A stretch of DNA of 64,000 bases from positions 3,419,501 through 3,483,500 of the forward strand of contig CM057475.1 of the NCBI GenBank assembly GCA_030035585.1, read 5' to 3'. Each line of letters begins with the position of its first letter. Within the stretch, counting starts at the first letter, position 1. The position numbers and the translations under genes are program-made. The notes under the pieces were generated by a model. It saw nothing but the letters and a program-made list of their open reading frames with translations, made no database searches and was not told the origin of the DNA. This DNA is from Dugong dugon. Taxonomy: Eukaryota > Chordata > Mammalia > Sirenia > Dugongidae. Below, piece after piece: positions 1-12,094 of this stretch.

Positions 1-453
1 CATCCACATTATCAGATGTTTCAAGGATTCGTCATTATTCTTTATCACTGTGTAGTATTCCATTGTACGTATTCACCATATTTTGTTTATCCATTCTTCT
101 GTTGATGGGCGCTTAAGTTGCTTCCATCTTTATGCTATTGTGAATAATGCTGCAATGAACATAACTGTGCATATGTTTATTTGTGTCACTGCTATTAGAT
201 CTCTAGAGTATATACCTAGGAGTGGGATTGCTGGATCATAAGATATTTCTATTTCTAGCTTTTTGAGGAAGTGCTACACTGTTTTCCATAATGGTTATAC
301 CATTTTACAATCCCACCAGCAATGTATAAGAGTTCTAATCACCCCACAACCTCACCAGCATTTGTTGCTCTCTTATTTTTATCAGTGTCACTTTAACTGG
401 GGTGAGATAATATCTAATTGTAATTTTGATTTTCATCTTTCTAATGGCTATTA

Positions 454-611
454 GGAGCCATGGTAGCACAGTGGTTAAGAGATTGGCTGCTAACCAAAAG
501 GTCAGCAGTTTGAATCCACCTTGTAAATCCTATGGGCAGTTCTACTGTGCCCTATGGGGTCACTATGAGTAGGTATAAACTCTATGGCAACTGGTTTTTT
601 TCTGGGTTTTG
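454..611 (+). mobile_element. AfroSINE inserted in L1-A
   Basis: A tRNA-derived SINE in sense orientation. The head has an A-box-like tggtagcacagtgg and a B-box-like gtttgaatccacc, and the body carries the family hallmark cctatggggtcactatgag. It is flanked by the direct repeat taatggcta (442-450 and 612-620), which is L1-A sequence duplicated at insertion. The body is shortened relative to the roughly 200-bp copies elsewhere in the window. Confidence 0.85.
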
Positions 612-834
612 TAATGGCTAATAACCCAGAGCATCTTTTCATGTGTTTGTTGGCTGCTTGAATGTCCTCGTGGGTGAAGTGTCTGTTCATGTTCTTAGGC
701 CATTTTAAAATAGGATTGTTTGTCTTTTTGTTGTTGAGCTGTTGAAGATTTCTATATATTTTAGAGATTAAACCCTTATCAGATATGTTGTTCCCAAAGA
801 TTTATTTCCCATTCTGTAGGTTCCCAGTCTGTAG

Positions 835-1586
835 ATTCAAGTGAAGAGGACTTGAAGCACTTACTGATGAAGATCAAAGACTACAGCCTGCAGTATGGAT
901 TACACTTCGACATAAAGAAAACAAAAGTCTTCACAACTTAACCAATAAGTAACATGATAAATAGAGAAAATATCAAAGTTGTCAAGGATATCATTTTACT
1001 TGGAGCCACAATCAACACCCATGGAAGCAGCAGTCAAGAAATCAAATGACACATTGCATTGGGCAAATCTGCTGCAAAAGGTCTCTTCAAAGTGTTGAAA
1101 AGCAAAGATATCACCTTGAAGACTAAGGTGCCCCTGACCCAAGCCATAGTGTTTTCAATCGCCTCATAACGCATGTGAAAGCTGACAATGAATAAGGGAG
1201 CTCGAAGAAGAATTGACACCTTTGAATTATGGTGTAGATGAAGAATATTTAATATACCATGGACTGCCAAAAGAACGAAAAAATCTGTCTTGGAAGAAGT
1301 ACAGCCACAGTGCTCCTTAGAAGCAAGGATGGCTAGACTACGACTCACAAATTTTACACATGTTGTCAGAAGGGACCAGTCCCTGGAGAAGGACATCATG
1401 CTTGGTAAAGTAGAGTGTCAGCAAAAAAGAGGAAGACCCTCAACGAGATGGATTGACACAGTGGCTGCAACAATGGGCTAAAGCATAACAACCATTGTGA
1501 AGACGGCACAGGACTGGGCAGTGTTTCGTTCTGTTGTACATAGAGTTGCTATGGATCAGAATTGACTTGATGACACCTAACAGCAT
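835..1586 (+). mobile_element. RTE/BovB-like LINE, 5'-truncated 3' fragment
   Basis: About 750 bp of the 3' end of an RTE-clade LINE lies within L1-A. It is collinear with the 3' end of the complete copy at 54,580-57,788, starting just after the reverse transcriptase active-site region (gaagaggacttgaagcac) and running to the tail tgacacctaacag. A 121-residue minus-strand open frame here is only an antisense shadow. L1-A text is continuous on either side once the insert is removed. An imperfect local duplication of L1 sequence at 805-834 probably reflects the insertion, but I could not define a clean target-site duplication. Confidence 0.85.
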
Positions 1587-3164
1587 GGTTCTCTTTTTAC
1601 TCTTCTGATAAAGGCTTTTGATGAGCACTAATATTTAATTTTTAGGAGGTCCCAGTTATCTATTTTCTCTTCTTTTGTTTGTGCATTTGTAGTTGTGTTT
1701 AATAATTTATTTCTGAAAAAAAATTAGGTCCCATATTTTTGTCCCTATGTTATCTTCCAAGAACTTTATAGTTTTAGCTTTAACATTTAGGTCTTTGGTC
1801 CATTTTAGTTTTTGTGTATGGTGTGAGGTATGGGTCCTGTTTCATTCTTCCGGAAATGGATATCCAGTTTTGCCAGCACCACTTGTTAAAGAGACTGTTT
1901 CTTCCCCATTGAATGGACTTCAACCCTCTGTCAAAGATCAGCTGCCCCTAAATGGATGGGTTTACTTCTGGGTTCTCAATTCCAGTCCATTGGTCTATGT
2001 GTCTGTCGTTGAACCGGTACCAGGCTGGTTTGACTACGATGACTGTATATCTTGAGATCGGGAGGTGTGAGGTCTCCTAGGTTCTTCTTCAATACTGCTT
2101 TGGTTATCCGAGGTCTCCTTCTCTTCCATATAAGGTTGGTGATTAGTTTTTCCATTTCAGTAGAGAATGTTGTTGGAATTTGGATCAGGATTGCATTGTA
2201 TCTATAGATCACTTTGGGTAGTATTGACATTTACACAATGTTAAGTCTTCCAATTCATCAGCATGGATTGTTTTTCCATTTATGTAGATCTCTTTTAGTT
2301 TCTTGAAGTAGTGTTTTATACTTTTCATTGTATAGGTCTTTTACAACCCTGGTTAGGCTTATTCCTAGACATTTTATCCTTTTGGGGGCTGTTGTAAATG
2401 GTATTGTTTTTCTTGATTTCCCTTTCAGAATTCTCATTATTAGTGTAAAGGAACCCAACTGATTTTTGTATGTCGATCTTGTACACTGCCACATTGCTGA
2501 GTCCTTCTATTATATCCAGTAGCTATCTTGTGGAATTTCTCACATTTTCTATGTATAGGATCAAGTCATCTGTGAACAGAGATATTTTTACTTCTTTCTA
2601 TCCATTTTAGATACTCTTTATTTCTCTTTATTGCCTTATTTCTTTGGCTAGGACTTCCGGCACTATACTGAATAAGAGTGCTGATAATGAGCATTTTTGT
2701 CTGGTTCCTGTTCTCAAGGGAAAGGCTCAGTCTTTTAAGAGTAGTGTTGGCTTTTTTTTTTGCATATATGCCCTTAATTATGTTGAAGATTTTCCCTTTT
2801 ATTCCTATTTTTCTGAGAGTTTATATCAGGAAAGTGTACTGGATTTTATCAAGTGCCTTTTCTGCATTAATTTAGATGATAATGTTACTATTTTATTTTA
2901 TTTATGTAGTGAATTACATTGATTGATTTTTAATGTTGAATCACTGTTGCATCCCTGGTATGAATCCCACCTGATCATAATGTATGAATTTCTTAATGTG
3001 TTATTGAAATCCGCTCGCTAGAATTTTGTTGAGACTTTTTATATCTATATTCATGAGGGGTATTGTTCTGTCATTTTCTTTTTTGTGATGTCTTTACTTG
3101 GCTTTGATATCATGGTGATGATAGATTCATAGAATTAATTAGGGAATATTCCTTCTTTTTCTAC

Positions 3165-4323
3165 TTTTTTAAAATTTTTTTTTATTTTACTTTTTTTAAA
3201 ATAATATTTTGTTGTATTTCAGGTGAAGGCTTACAGAACAACAGTTTCTCACGTAACAGTAGTACACATGCTGTTTTATGACTTTGGTTAACAACCCCAC
3301 AACATTTTAACCCTCTAAATTCTCAGCTTTTTCTTTTTCTTTTTTTTTTGTGAAAATACACATAGCCAAAGATACACCATTTCAAAACTTTTTACGTACA
3401 CATTTAAGTGACATTGACTACACTCTTCTAATTCTGCTGTTATTCTCATTTAACATGAAGGCTTACCAATCTCACAACACATCAACAGTATCCTTACTCA
3501 ACCTTGTGTTCCCTATCATCAGATTCCTACTCCCCTTCTGCCTTCTGGCCCTTGTCACTGGACTCCTGTACTTCGTTAGTCTCATTTGGTTTTACTGGGC
3601 TGTCCATTCCCAGGCTGAACAGTGAACCTCGAAGGTAACTTCACCACTGAGCTAAAAGGGTGTCGGGGGGCCATACCCTTGAGATTTCTCCAGTCTCCTT
3701 TAGGTCAGAAAATCTGGTCTTTTTTTTTTTTTTTTTGTGAGTTAGAATTATGCTCTACATCCTTCTACAGCTCGGTCCAGAAGCCTCTGTTGTGATCCTG
3801 GTCAGAACAGTCAGTGGTGGTAGCCGGGCACCATCTAGCTGTACTGGACTCAGTCCGGTGGAGGTCTAGGTAGCTGTGGACAATTAGTCCTTGGGACTAA
3901 TCTTTTCGTTGTATCCTGTTCTCTTCATTCTCCCTTGCTTCCGAAGGGATGAGACCAGTGTAGTATCTTAGATGGCCGCTCACAGGCTTTTAAGACCCCA
4001 GACACTACTCACCAAGGTAGAATGTAGAGCATTATCTTTATAAGTAGTGTCATGCCAATTGAGCTAGACTTTCCCCGAGACCATGGTCCCCAGAGCCCTC
4101 CGTCCAGCAACTCAGTCCCTCGGGGAGTTTGGAAGTGTCCATGGGCCTCCCTGACCTTTCCTTGTGCAGGTTGTGTTAGTTTCCCTTGTATTGTGTACTG
4201 TCTCACCTTTCACCCAAGATACCACTTATCTATTGCCTATTTAGTATTTCCTCCCCCTCCCCTCCCATCCCTGGTAACCAACAAGGATTGTTACATTTTG
4301 CATGTGAACTTTTTCATGGGTTT
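3165..4323 (-). other. L1-B 3' UTR
   Basis: About 1.16 kb between the ORF2 stop (rc of tta at 4,324-4,326) and the oligo-A tail. It contains the same ordered blocks as the L1-C, L1-D and L1-G 3' UTRs: the terminal block at about 3,200, a T tract near 3,335-3,350, a second direct copy of the aaggcttac block near 3,458, another T tract near 3,721 and the conserved segment up to 4,323. No coding potential is apparent. Confidence 0.85.
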
Positions 4324-7300
4324 TTACAATAGAGGTCTCAAACAATATTTGTCCTTTTGTGATTGACTTATTTCACTCAGCATAATGTCCTCCAGTTTCA
4401 TCCATGTTATGAGATGTTTCACAGATTCATTGTTGTTCTTTCTCGTTACCTAGTACTCCATTGTGTGTATGTACCATAGTTCGTTTATCCATTCATCTGT
4501 TGATGGGCATCTGGGTTGTTTCCATCGTTTTGCTATTGTGAACAATGCTGCCATTGACATAGGTGTGCATATGTCTATTCGAGTGACGACTCTTATTTCT
4601 CTAGGATATATTCCTAGGAGTGGGATTGCTGGATCGAATGGTATATCTATTTCTAGCCTTCTGAGGAAACGCCATATCATTTTCCAAAATGGTTGTATCA
4701 TTTTGCATTCCCACCAGCAGTGTATAAGAGTTCCCATCTCCCCGAAGCCCCTTCAACATTTGTTATTTCCAGTATTTTGGATTCGTGCCAGTAATGCCGG
4801 GGTGAGATGGTACCTCATTGTGGTTTTCATTTGCATTTCTCTAATGGCTAGTGATCGCGAGCATTTCCTCATGTGTCTGTTGGCCATTTGAATGTCTTCT
4901 TTGGTGAAGTGTCTGTTCATTTCCTTTGCCCATTTTTTGATAGGATTATTTGTCTTTTTGTTGTAGAGGTGTTGGATTTACTTGTAGATTATGGAAATGA
5001 GACCTTTGTCTGACTTGTACTGTCCAAAATTTTTTTCCCAGTCTGTAGGTTCTCTTTTGACTCTTTTGGTGAAGTCTTTTGAAGAGCATACGTGTTTGAT
5101 TTTTAGAAGATCCCAGTTATCTAGTTTATCTGTTGGGTTTTGTGTGGTGATGGTTATGGTTTGTATCCTGTTAATGCCATGTATTAAGGCCTGAAGTGTT
5201 GGTCCTATTTTTTCTTCTATGAACTTTACAGTTTTAGGCTTTATATTCAGGTCTTTGATCCATTTTGAAGTAGTTTTTGTATATGGTGTATGGTATGGGT
5301 CTTGTTTCATTTTTCTGCAAATGGATATCCGGTTTTGCCAGCACCATTTGTTAAAAAGACTGTCTTTTCCCCATTTGATGGACTTTGGGCCCTTGTCGAA
5401 AATCAGGTGACCGTAGGTGGATGGATTTACATCTGGGTTCTCAATTCTGTTCCATTGGTCAGTGTATCTGTTGTTTTACCAGTACCAGGCTGTTTTGACT
5501 ACTGTAGCTGTATAGTAGGTTCTCAAGTCAGGTAGTGTGAGTCCTCCAACTTTATTCTTCTTCTTCAGTACTGCTTTACTTATTCGGGGCTTCTTCCCTT
5601 TCCATATAAAGTTAATAATTAGCTTTTCCATCTCTTTGTAGAATGTTGCTGGTATTTGGTTTGGGATTGCATTGTATTTGTAAATTGCTTTAGGTAGAAT
5701 TGCCATTTTCACAATGTTGAGTCTACCTATCCATGAGCATGGTATGTTTTTCCATTTATGTAGATCCATTTGGGTTTCATGCAGTAGTGTTTTGTAGTTT
5801 TCTTTCTATAGGTCTTTTACATCCCTGGTCAGATTTATTCCTAGGTGTTTATCTTTTTAGGGGTTATTGAAAATGGTATTGATTTCCTGATTTCCTTTTC
5901 ATCTTTCTTTTTACTGGTGTAGAGGAATCCAAATGATTTTTGAATGTTTATCTTGTATCCCGCTACTCTGCTGAATCTTTCTATTAGTTCCAGTAGATTT
6001 CTCGTGGAGTGTTAAGGTTTTCTATGTATAGTATCATATCATCTGCAAACAGGGACAGTTTAACTTCTTCATTATCAATTTGGATGCCCTTTATTTCTTT
6101 CTCTTGCCTTCTTGCTCTAGCTAGAACTTCCAGAAAAATGTTAAATAGGAGTGGTGATAAAGGGCATCCTTGTCTTGTTCCTGTTTTCAAGGGGAATTTT
6201 TTCAGCCTCTCTCCATTAAGAATGATGTTGGCCATTGGTTTTGCATAGATGCCCTTTATTATGTTGAGAAATTTCCCTTCTATACCTATTTTATTGAGAG
6301 CTTTTATCAGGAATGGGTGTTGAACTTTGTCAAATACCTTTTCTGCGTCAATTGAGAATATCATGTGATTTTTTTCTTTCCTTTTATTTATGTGGTGAAT
6401 TATGTTGATGGATTTTCTAATGTTAAACCATCCTTGCATAACTGGTATGAATCCTACTTGGTCGTGGTGTATTATTTTTTTGATATGATGCTGAATTCTA
6501 TTGGCTAGAATTTTGTTCAGAATTTTTGCGTCTATATTCATGAGAGATATTGGTGTGTAATTTTCTTTTTTTGTGATGTCTTTGCCTGGTTTTGGTATCA
6601 GCGTTATGCTGGCTTCATAGAATGAATTTGGAAGTGTTGCTTCCTCTTGTATGCTCTGAAATAGCTTGAGTAGAACTGGTAAAAGCTCTTCTGTAAATGT
6701 TTTGTAGAATTCTCCAGTGAAGCCATCTGGGCCAGGGATTTTTTTTAGTTGGGAGTTGTTTTTATTACCTTTTCAATCTCTTCTCCTGTTATGGGTCTGT
6801 TCAGATTTTCAATATCACTTTGTTGTAGTTTGGGTCGGCCGTGTGTTTCTAGAAATTAATCCATTTCCTCTAGGTTTTCAAATTTGTTGGAATATAGTTT
6901 TTCATAATATTCTGTTATAATCCTTTTTATTTCCGTTGGGTCTGTTGTAATGTCCCCCATTTCATTTCTTATTTGGGTTATTTGTGTCCTCTGCTGTTTT
7001 TCTTTTGTCAGTCTGGCCAGTGGTTTGTCGATTTTGTTGATTCTTTCAAAGAACCAACTTTTGGTTTTGTTGATTCTTTCTATTGTTTTTCTGTTCTCTA
7101 TTTCATTTATTTCTGCTCTGATCGTTACTATTTCCTTTCTTTCAGTGGTTGTCGGCTTTTTTTGCTGATCTCTTTCTATTTGTTTGAGTTCTGTAGTTAA
7201 TGTTTTGATTTTGTCCCTTTCTTCTTTTTTGATATGTGCATCTATTGCTATAAATTGTCATCTGAGAACTGCCTTTGCTGTGTCCCAAAGGTTTTATTAT

Positions 7301-8147
7301 GATGTGTTTTCATTCTTATTTGATTCTAGGAATTTTTTGATTCCATCTCTGATTTCTTCTATTATCCACTGATGTGTAAGCAGAGTATTATTCAGCTTCC
7401 ATGTAGTTGATTTTTTTTCTTGCTTTTTCTAGTGTTAATTTCTACCTTGATGGCATTGTGGTCAGAGAAGATACTTTGAATTATCTCAACGTTTTGGATC
7501 TTGTTGAGGGTTGCTCTGTGGCCTAAGATGTGGTCTATTCTGCAGAACGTTCCATGTGCATTGGAAAAGAATGTGTACTTTGCAGTGGTTGGATGGATTG
7601 TTCTATATATGTCTATGAGGTTCAGTTGGCTGATTGTGTCCTTTAGGTCTTCTGTATCATTGCTGAGTTTCTTCTTAGTTGTTCTGTCCTTTACTGAGAG
7701 TGGTGTGTTGAAGTCTCCTACTATTAATGTGGAACTCTCAATTTCTCTTTGCAGTGCTGTTAGAGTTTGTTTTATGTATTTTGGAGTCCTGTCATTGGGT
7801 GCGTAGATATTTAGTATGGTTATGTCTTCATGATGGATCATCCCCTTAATCATTATATAGTGTCCTTCTTTTTCTTTTATGGTAGATTTTGTTTTAAAGT
7901 CTATTTTATCTGAGATTAGAATTGCTACTCCTGCTCTTTTTTGGTAGTTGTTAGCTTGATATATTCTTTTCCAACCTTTGATTTTTAATAAATTCACATC
8001 TTTGTTTCTAAGGTGTGTCTCTTGTAGACAGCATATTGATGGATCCTGTATTCTTATCCATTCTGCCACTCTCCATCTCTTTATGGGTGCATTGAGTCCA
8101 TTTACATTCAGTGTAATTATTGATAGATGGAAGTTTGTTGCTGTCAT
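4324..8147 (-). pseudogene. L1-B ORF2 (endonuclease-reverse transcriptase), disrupted
   Basis: ORF2 encodes the L1 endonuclease and reverse transcriptase used for target-primed reverse transcription. The span equals about 1,274 codons, matching the usual L1 ORF2 size. I prefer the start at 8,147 (protein beginning MTATNFH) over the in-frame ATG at 8,159, because it matches the family N-terminus. The endonuclease is open from the start to 7,392 with key motifs in order: NVNGLN, LQETH, GDFNTPLS, RIDHIL and SDHNAI. The RT block has [10 protein letters not shown] and FADD (6,038-6,049). The C-terminal Cys/His segment ([14 protein letters not shown]) is present near 4,660. The frame is broken between 7,392 and 6,541, near 5,984 and elsewhere, so no full protein can be made. 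Confidence 0.9.
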
Positions 8148-8577
8148 TTTGTAGTGCATTTTTTGGTGGTGCTTAAGTTTTCTTTGTTCTTCTTACTCTC
8201 TTGTGCTGAGTTACTTTTGTTTGTGGATTTTGTGTTCATTTCTTTTGTTTTTGTACGTTTTGTTTTTGCTGAGACTTTATGTTTTTCGTCTTTATTTTTA
8301 TGAGTTGGTTTGTTAACTTTCTTGTGGTTACCATGAATTTTACCCTTATCTTTCTAAGTTTGAAACAGTCTACCCTTACTTGGTATCGCCTTGCCTTCCT
8401 CTCCGTTAGAAGGTTCTATACCTATGCCGTTTATTCCCTCTTTCATTGTTTTGATGTTGTTGTCATCCTTTGATTGATTGCTCTGATTCCCTGTTGTATT
8501 TGTTTTGGTTTTGGATAGTCCTCAATAGTTCATTTCCTAGAATGGTATCTGGTTCGTATGAACCTCCGTCCTAGGTT

Positions 8578-9626
8578 TTAGGTCCTGCCTGAGGGCTGAA
8601 GCTGTTTGTCCTCAGATCGAAGAACTCCCTTTAATAATTCTTGTAAGTTTGGTTTGACTTTTGCATATTCCCTTAGTTTCTGTTTATCTGGAAATGACCT
8701 AATTTCACCATCAAATTTGAAAGAGAGTTTTGCAGGATATATTATTCTTGGCTGACAATTTTTTTCTTTCAAGATTTTATATGTGTCATCCCACTGACTT
8801 CTTGCCTGCATGGTTTCTGCCCAATAATCTGAGCTTAGTGTTATTGTTTCTCCTCTGTATGTGACTTCTTGTTTTTCATGAGCTGCTCTCAAGATTCTTT
8901 GTTTGTCTTTAGTTTTGGCGAGTGTGAATATTATATGTCTCGGTGATTTTCTTTTGGGGTCTCTTATATATGGGGTTCGTTGAGCTTCTTGGATGGCCAG
9001 CTTTTCTTCTTTCATGATATTGGGAAGTTTTCTGTCAGCAGTTCCTCAATTATCCTCTCTGTGTTTTCTGTTTTCTCCCCCTGTTCTGGTATGCCAATCA
9101 CTCATAAGTTTTTGCTTTTAATTGTGTCCCACATAACTCTCAGGGTCTCTTCATTTTTCTTTGCTCTTTTTTCTGAGTTTTCCTCAAACAGAGTTGTATC
9201 CAAGTGTTTGTCTTCAGTTCCACTGATCCTGTCTTCCAGGGTTTCAAATCTACTTCTCAGCCCTTCTATGACATCATCCATTTCTGAAATCTTGTTGTTT
9301 ATCTTTTGGATTTCTAATTGTTGTTTTTGTATAATTTCGAGTTGTGAATTTATTTTGGCATTTTGTTCCTGCATCATCTTCCTGAATTCTTCCAATTTTT
9401 TGTCTGTATTTTCCATAAATTTGTCTATTTTTTCCTCATGTTTTTCAGCTTTTTGCCTCAGTTCTTGGAAAATTCTGAGTATTAGTGATTTGAGTTCCCT
9501 ATCAGGTACTTCTAGTGCATTTTCTTCCACAGGAGAGTTATCTGGTGTTTTAATTTGGACGCCTATTGGAGCCATCTTGTCTTGTTTTTGTAAATGTTTT
9601 GATATTGTTTGCTGTTTTGGGGGCAT
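8578..9626 (-). pseudogene. L1-B ORF1 (RNA-binding chaperone), disrupted
   Basis: ORF1 encodes the trimeric RNA-binding protein of L1. It starts MPPKQQTISK at 9,626, and the N-terminal half (9,626-9,102) is rich in heptad-like Glu/Lys/Gln segments expected of the coiled coil. The C-terminal part (9,015-8,578) carries the conserved RNA-binding domain: REI/KTKDKQRILRAA, the SDYWAETMQARSQW stretch and a LQELLKGVLR end. A stop follows KSKNL at about 9,102, where sister copies read Arg, so it is a likely CGA-to-TGA change. The two halves also lie in different frames. Length would otherwise be about 349 codons, normal for L1 ORF1. Confidence 0.9.
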
Positions 9627-10194
9627 TCAGTAGATATTTCTCTCGTTTATTGATTGTAGATTTTTTTGTTTCGTCCTTGTGGTACAGCTGGGCAGGTCTA
9701 GCTGAAGAGGAGCCACTGGGACGGGTTGTTTGTGGCACTCACCGCAGCCACCAGGATGGTTGGTAGTCAGTGCTGGGCAGGTTCCAATAGGGTGTGCCTG
9801 CACAGCTTGGTGGTGTGATGTCAAGTGCACGGTGCAGGTAGGCAGGATGCAGTGGGAAGATGGTTATCTGTGAAGCTAAGCGGCTGTTTTGTCTCCCACT
9901 GGATGCTCCGCGAGGCTGCTCTCCTGTTCTCCCATTTTCTGGTCTCCGATAGGAGTCCAAGATGGTGGATCCACGCTGCGTTAGCTGGTAGCGGACCTCT
10001 GCATGAATCTCTCTTCGCTCTCCGTTCTCTTTCAGTATTCTCACTCCATTTGGTGTTTGGCTGAGTTCTTTATCTCTTGATTTGATGTTCTAGGGTTTCA
10101 GGTTTGTTGATTCTCTGTTTGGCTTAGTTTTTCGGATCTTTGCTGTGGAGGGACGGCGTGGTGCTTCTACCTAAAGCGCCGTCTTGCCAGACTC
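9627..10194 (-). promoter_or_regulatory. L1-B 5' UTR, short form (no monomer)
   Basis: A 0.57-kb 5' UTR expected to contain the internal promoter. Relative to L1-C it joins the ORF1-proximal part (to about 9,880) directly to the 5'-terminal part, skipping about 0.9 kb including the 279-bp monomer. The near-terminal YY1-like element reads CAAGACGGC (rc of 10,178-10,186), so the ATGG core seen in L1-C and L1-D is changed to ACGG. Confidence 0.75.
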
Positions 10195-10913
10195 CTTTTT
10201 CTACGTTTTGGGAGAGTTTGAGTAGAATTGACGTCAACTCTTCTCTGAATGTTTGGTAAAATTTCCCAGTGAAGCCATCAGGGCTGGGGCTTTTATTGGG
10301 GGGTGGGGGAGAGGGGTTGATGCCATTTTCAATGTCTTCTTTTGTTACAGATCTGTTTAGATATTTTACACCTATTTGTGTTAGTTTAGGTAGGTAGTGT
10401 GTTTCTAGACATTTGTCCATTTCTTCTAGGTTTTCAAATTTGTTGTACAATTTTTCATAGTATTCTGTTACAATCCCTTTTATCTCAGTTTCTTCTGTTG
10501 TAATGTCTACATTTTCGTTTCTTATTTTAGATATTTGCCTCTTCTCATTTTTTTCCTTTGTCAGTTTGGCCAGTAGTTTATCAATTTTATTGATCCTTTC
10601 AAAGAATCAAATTCTACTCTTGCTGACTATTGCTTTTCTGTTCTCAATTTTATTTATTTCTGCTCTGATCTTTATTATTTCCTTTCTTCTGGTAGCTTTG
10701 GTCTTCTTTTGCTCTTCCTTATCTATTTGTTCAAGTTATTGGATTAAGTTGGACTTTCCTTCTTTTTTTACATATGCATTTATTGCTATAATTTTCCCCC
10801 TAAGCACTACTTTTGTTGTGTCCCAAAGGTATTGTTATCTTCTGTTTTCATTCCTATTTTATTCAATGTATTTTTTAATTTTATTTTTGATTTCTTCTAT
10901 GATCCAATAGTTT
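10195..10913 (-). mobile_element. L1-A, middle ORF2 segment between L1-B and L1-C
   Basis: About 0.72 kb of L1-A ORF2 between its RT and endonuclease domains, resuming exactly where 3,164 left off. A minus-strand peptide at 10,450-10,124 reads like L1 ([22 protein letters not shown]), but its end runs into L1-B sequence. It ends at the target duplication ccaatagttt (10,904-10,913) shared with 18,988-18,997. Confidence 0.88.
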
Positions 10914-12094
10914 ATTTATTTATTTTTTTATTGTACTTCCAGTGAAGGCTTACAGAACAAATAGTTTCTCATGAAACAGTAGTACACTTATTGTTTTATG
11001 ACATTGGTTAACAACCCCACATCATGTCAATCCACTCCCTTCTCAACCTTTTTTTTTTTTTGGTGAAAATATACATAGCCAAAGATACACCATTTCAAAA
11101 ATTTCTACATGCACAGTTCAGTGACATTGACTACACTATTCAAATTGTGCTGCTATTCTCACTTTAGATGAAGGCTTACAGAACAAAATAGTTTCTCATT
11201 TAACAGTTACTACACATGTTGCCCTATGACAATGGTTAACAAACTCACAACACATCAATACTATCCTTAATCAACCTTGGGTTACTTATCACCAACTTCC
11301 CTGCCACGTTCTGCCTTCTGGCCCTTGTCCCTGGACTGCTGTAACTTATTAGTCCCATTTGGTTTTATGAGGCTGTCCACTCCCAGGCTGAACAGTGAAC
11401 CTCAGAGATGACTTCACCACTGAGCTAAAAGGGTGTCTGAGGGCCATACTCTCGGGGTTTCCCCAGTCTCCTTTAGGCCAGTAAGTCTGGTCTTTTTTTT
11501 TTTTTTTTGTGAGTTAAAATTTTGTTCTACATCCTTCTCCAGCTCTGTCCAGAACCCTCTGTTGTGATCCTGGTCAGAGCAGTCAGTGGTGGTAGCCGGG
11601 TACCATCTAGCTGTACTGGACTCAGTCCGGTGGAGGCCTTGGTAGCTGTGGACAATTAGTCCTTGGGACTAATCTTTTCCTTGTATCCTGTTCTCTTTAT
11701 TCTCCCTTGCTTCCGAAGGGGTGAGAACAGTGGAGTATCTTAGATGGCCGCTCACAGGCTTTTAAGACCCCAGACACTACTCACCAAGGTAGAATGTAGA
11801 GCATAGTCTTCATAAGCTGTGTTATGACAGTTGAGCTAGACATTCCCCAAGACCATGGTCCCCACAGCCCTCCGCCCAGCAATTCAGTCCCTCATGGAGT
11901 TTAGATGTGTCTATGGGGCTTCCATGACCTTTCCTTGTACAAGTTGTGCTGGTTTCCCCTGAATTGTGTACTGTCTCACCCTTTACTCAAGATACCACTT
12001 ATCTATTGCCTGTTTAGTATTTCACCCCCATCCCTCCATATCTGGTAACCAGCAAAGATTGTTACATTTTGTGTGTGAACTTTTTCATGGGTTT
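10914..12094 (-). other. L1-C 3' UTR
   Basis: About 1.18 kb, collinear with the L1-B 3' UTR, with T tracts at about 11,049-11,060 and 11,493-11,508. The ORF2 stop is the rc of tta at 12,095-12,097. It contains an internal direct repeat: the terminal aaggcttacagaacaa block occurs near 10,945 and again near 11,170. Confidence 0.85.

Larger units (their letters stand above)
1..3164 (-). mobile_element. L1-A, old L1, 3' portion of ORF2 (interrupted)
   Basis: This is the C-terminal and reverse transcriptase part of an old L1 ORF2, read on the minus strand. The first bases already lie in the ORF2 C-terminus, so the 3' UTR is left of the window. Its pieces are 1-453, 612-834 and 1,587-3,164, separated by a SINE and an RTE fragment. 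Short minus-strand peptides with L1 ORF2 similarity occur around 1,976-2,494, but every frame is riddled with stops. The text stops at 3,164 in the RT region and resumes at 10,195 on the far side of L1-B. It is more diverged from L1-B, C and D than those are from one another, so it is the oldest layer of the stack. Confidence 0.9.
3165..10194 (-). mobile_element. L1-B, full-length L1 nested in L1-A
   Basis: A 7.03-kb L1 in minus orientation, with a short oligo-T tract and 3' UTR at 3,165-4,323, ORF2, a spacer, ORF1 and a 5' UTR ending at about 10,194. The direct repeat ctttttctac (3,155-3,164 and 10,195-10,204) is duplicated L1-A target. Joining L1-A across the element restores its RT-region text. 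Its 5' UTR is the shortest of the three full-length young copies, lacking about 0.9 kb of module present in L1-C and L1-D. Frames contain several lesions, so it is not mobile now. Confidence 0.93.

Noticed and set aside
838-1584. A host gene encoding the 121-residue minus-strand frame at 1,034-1,399
   Set aside because: It is antisense to an RTE 3' fragment; the same antisense frame recurs in the full RTE at 57,331-57,600.
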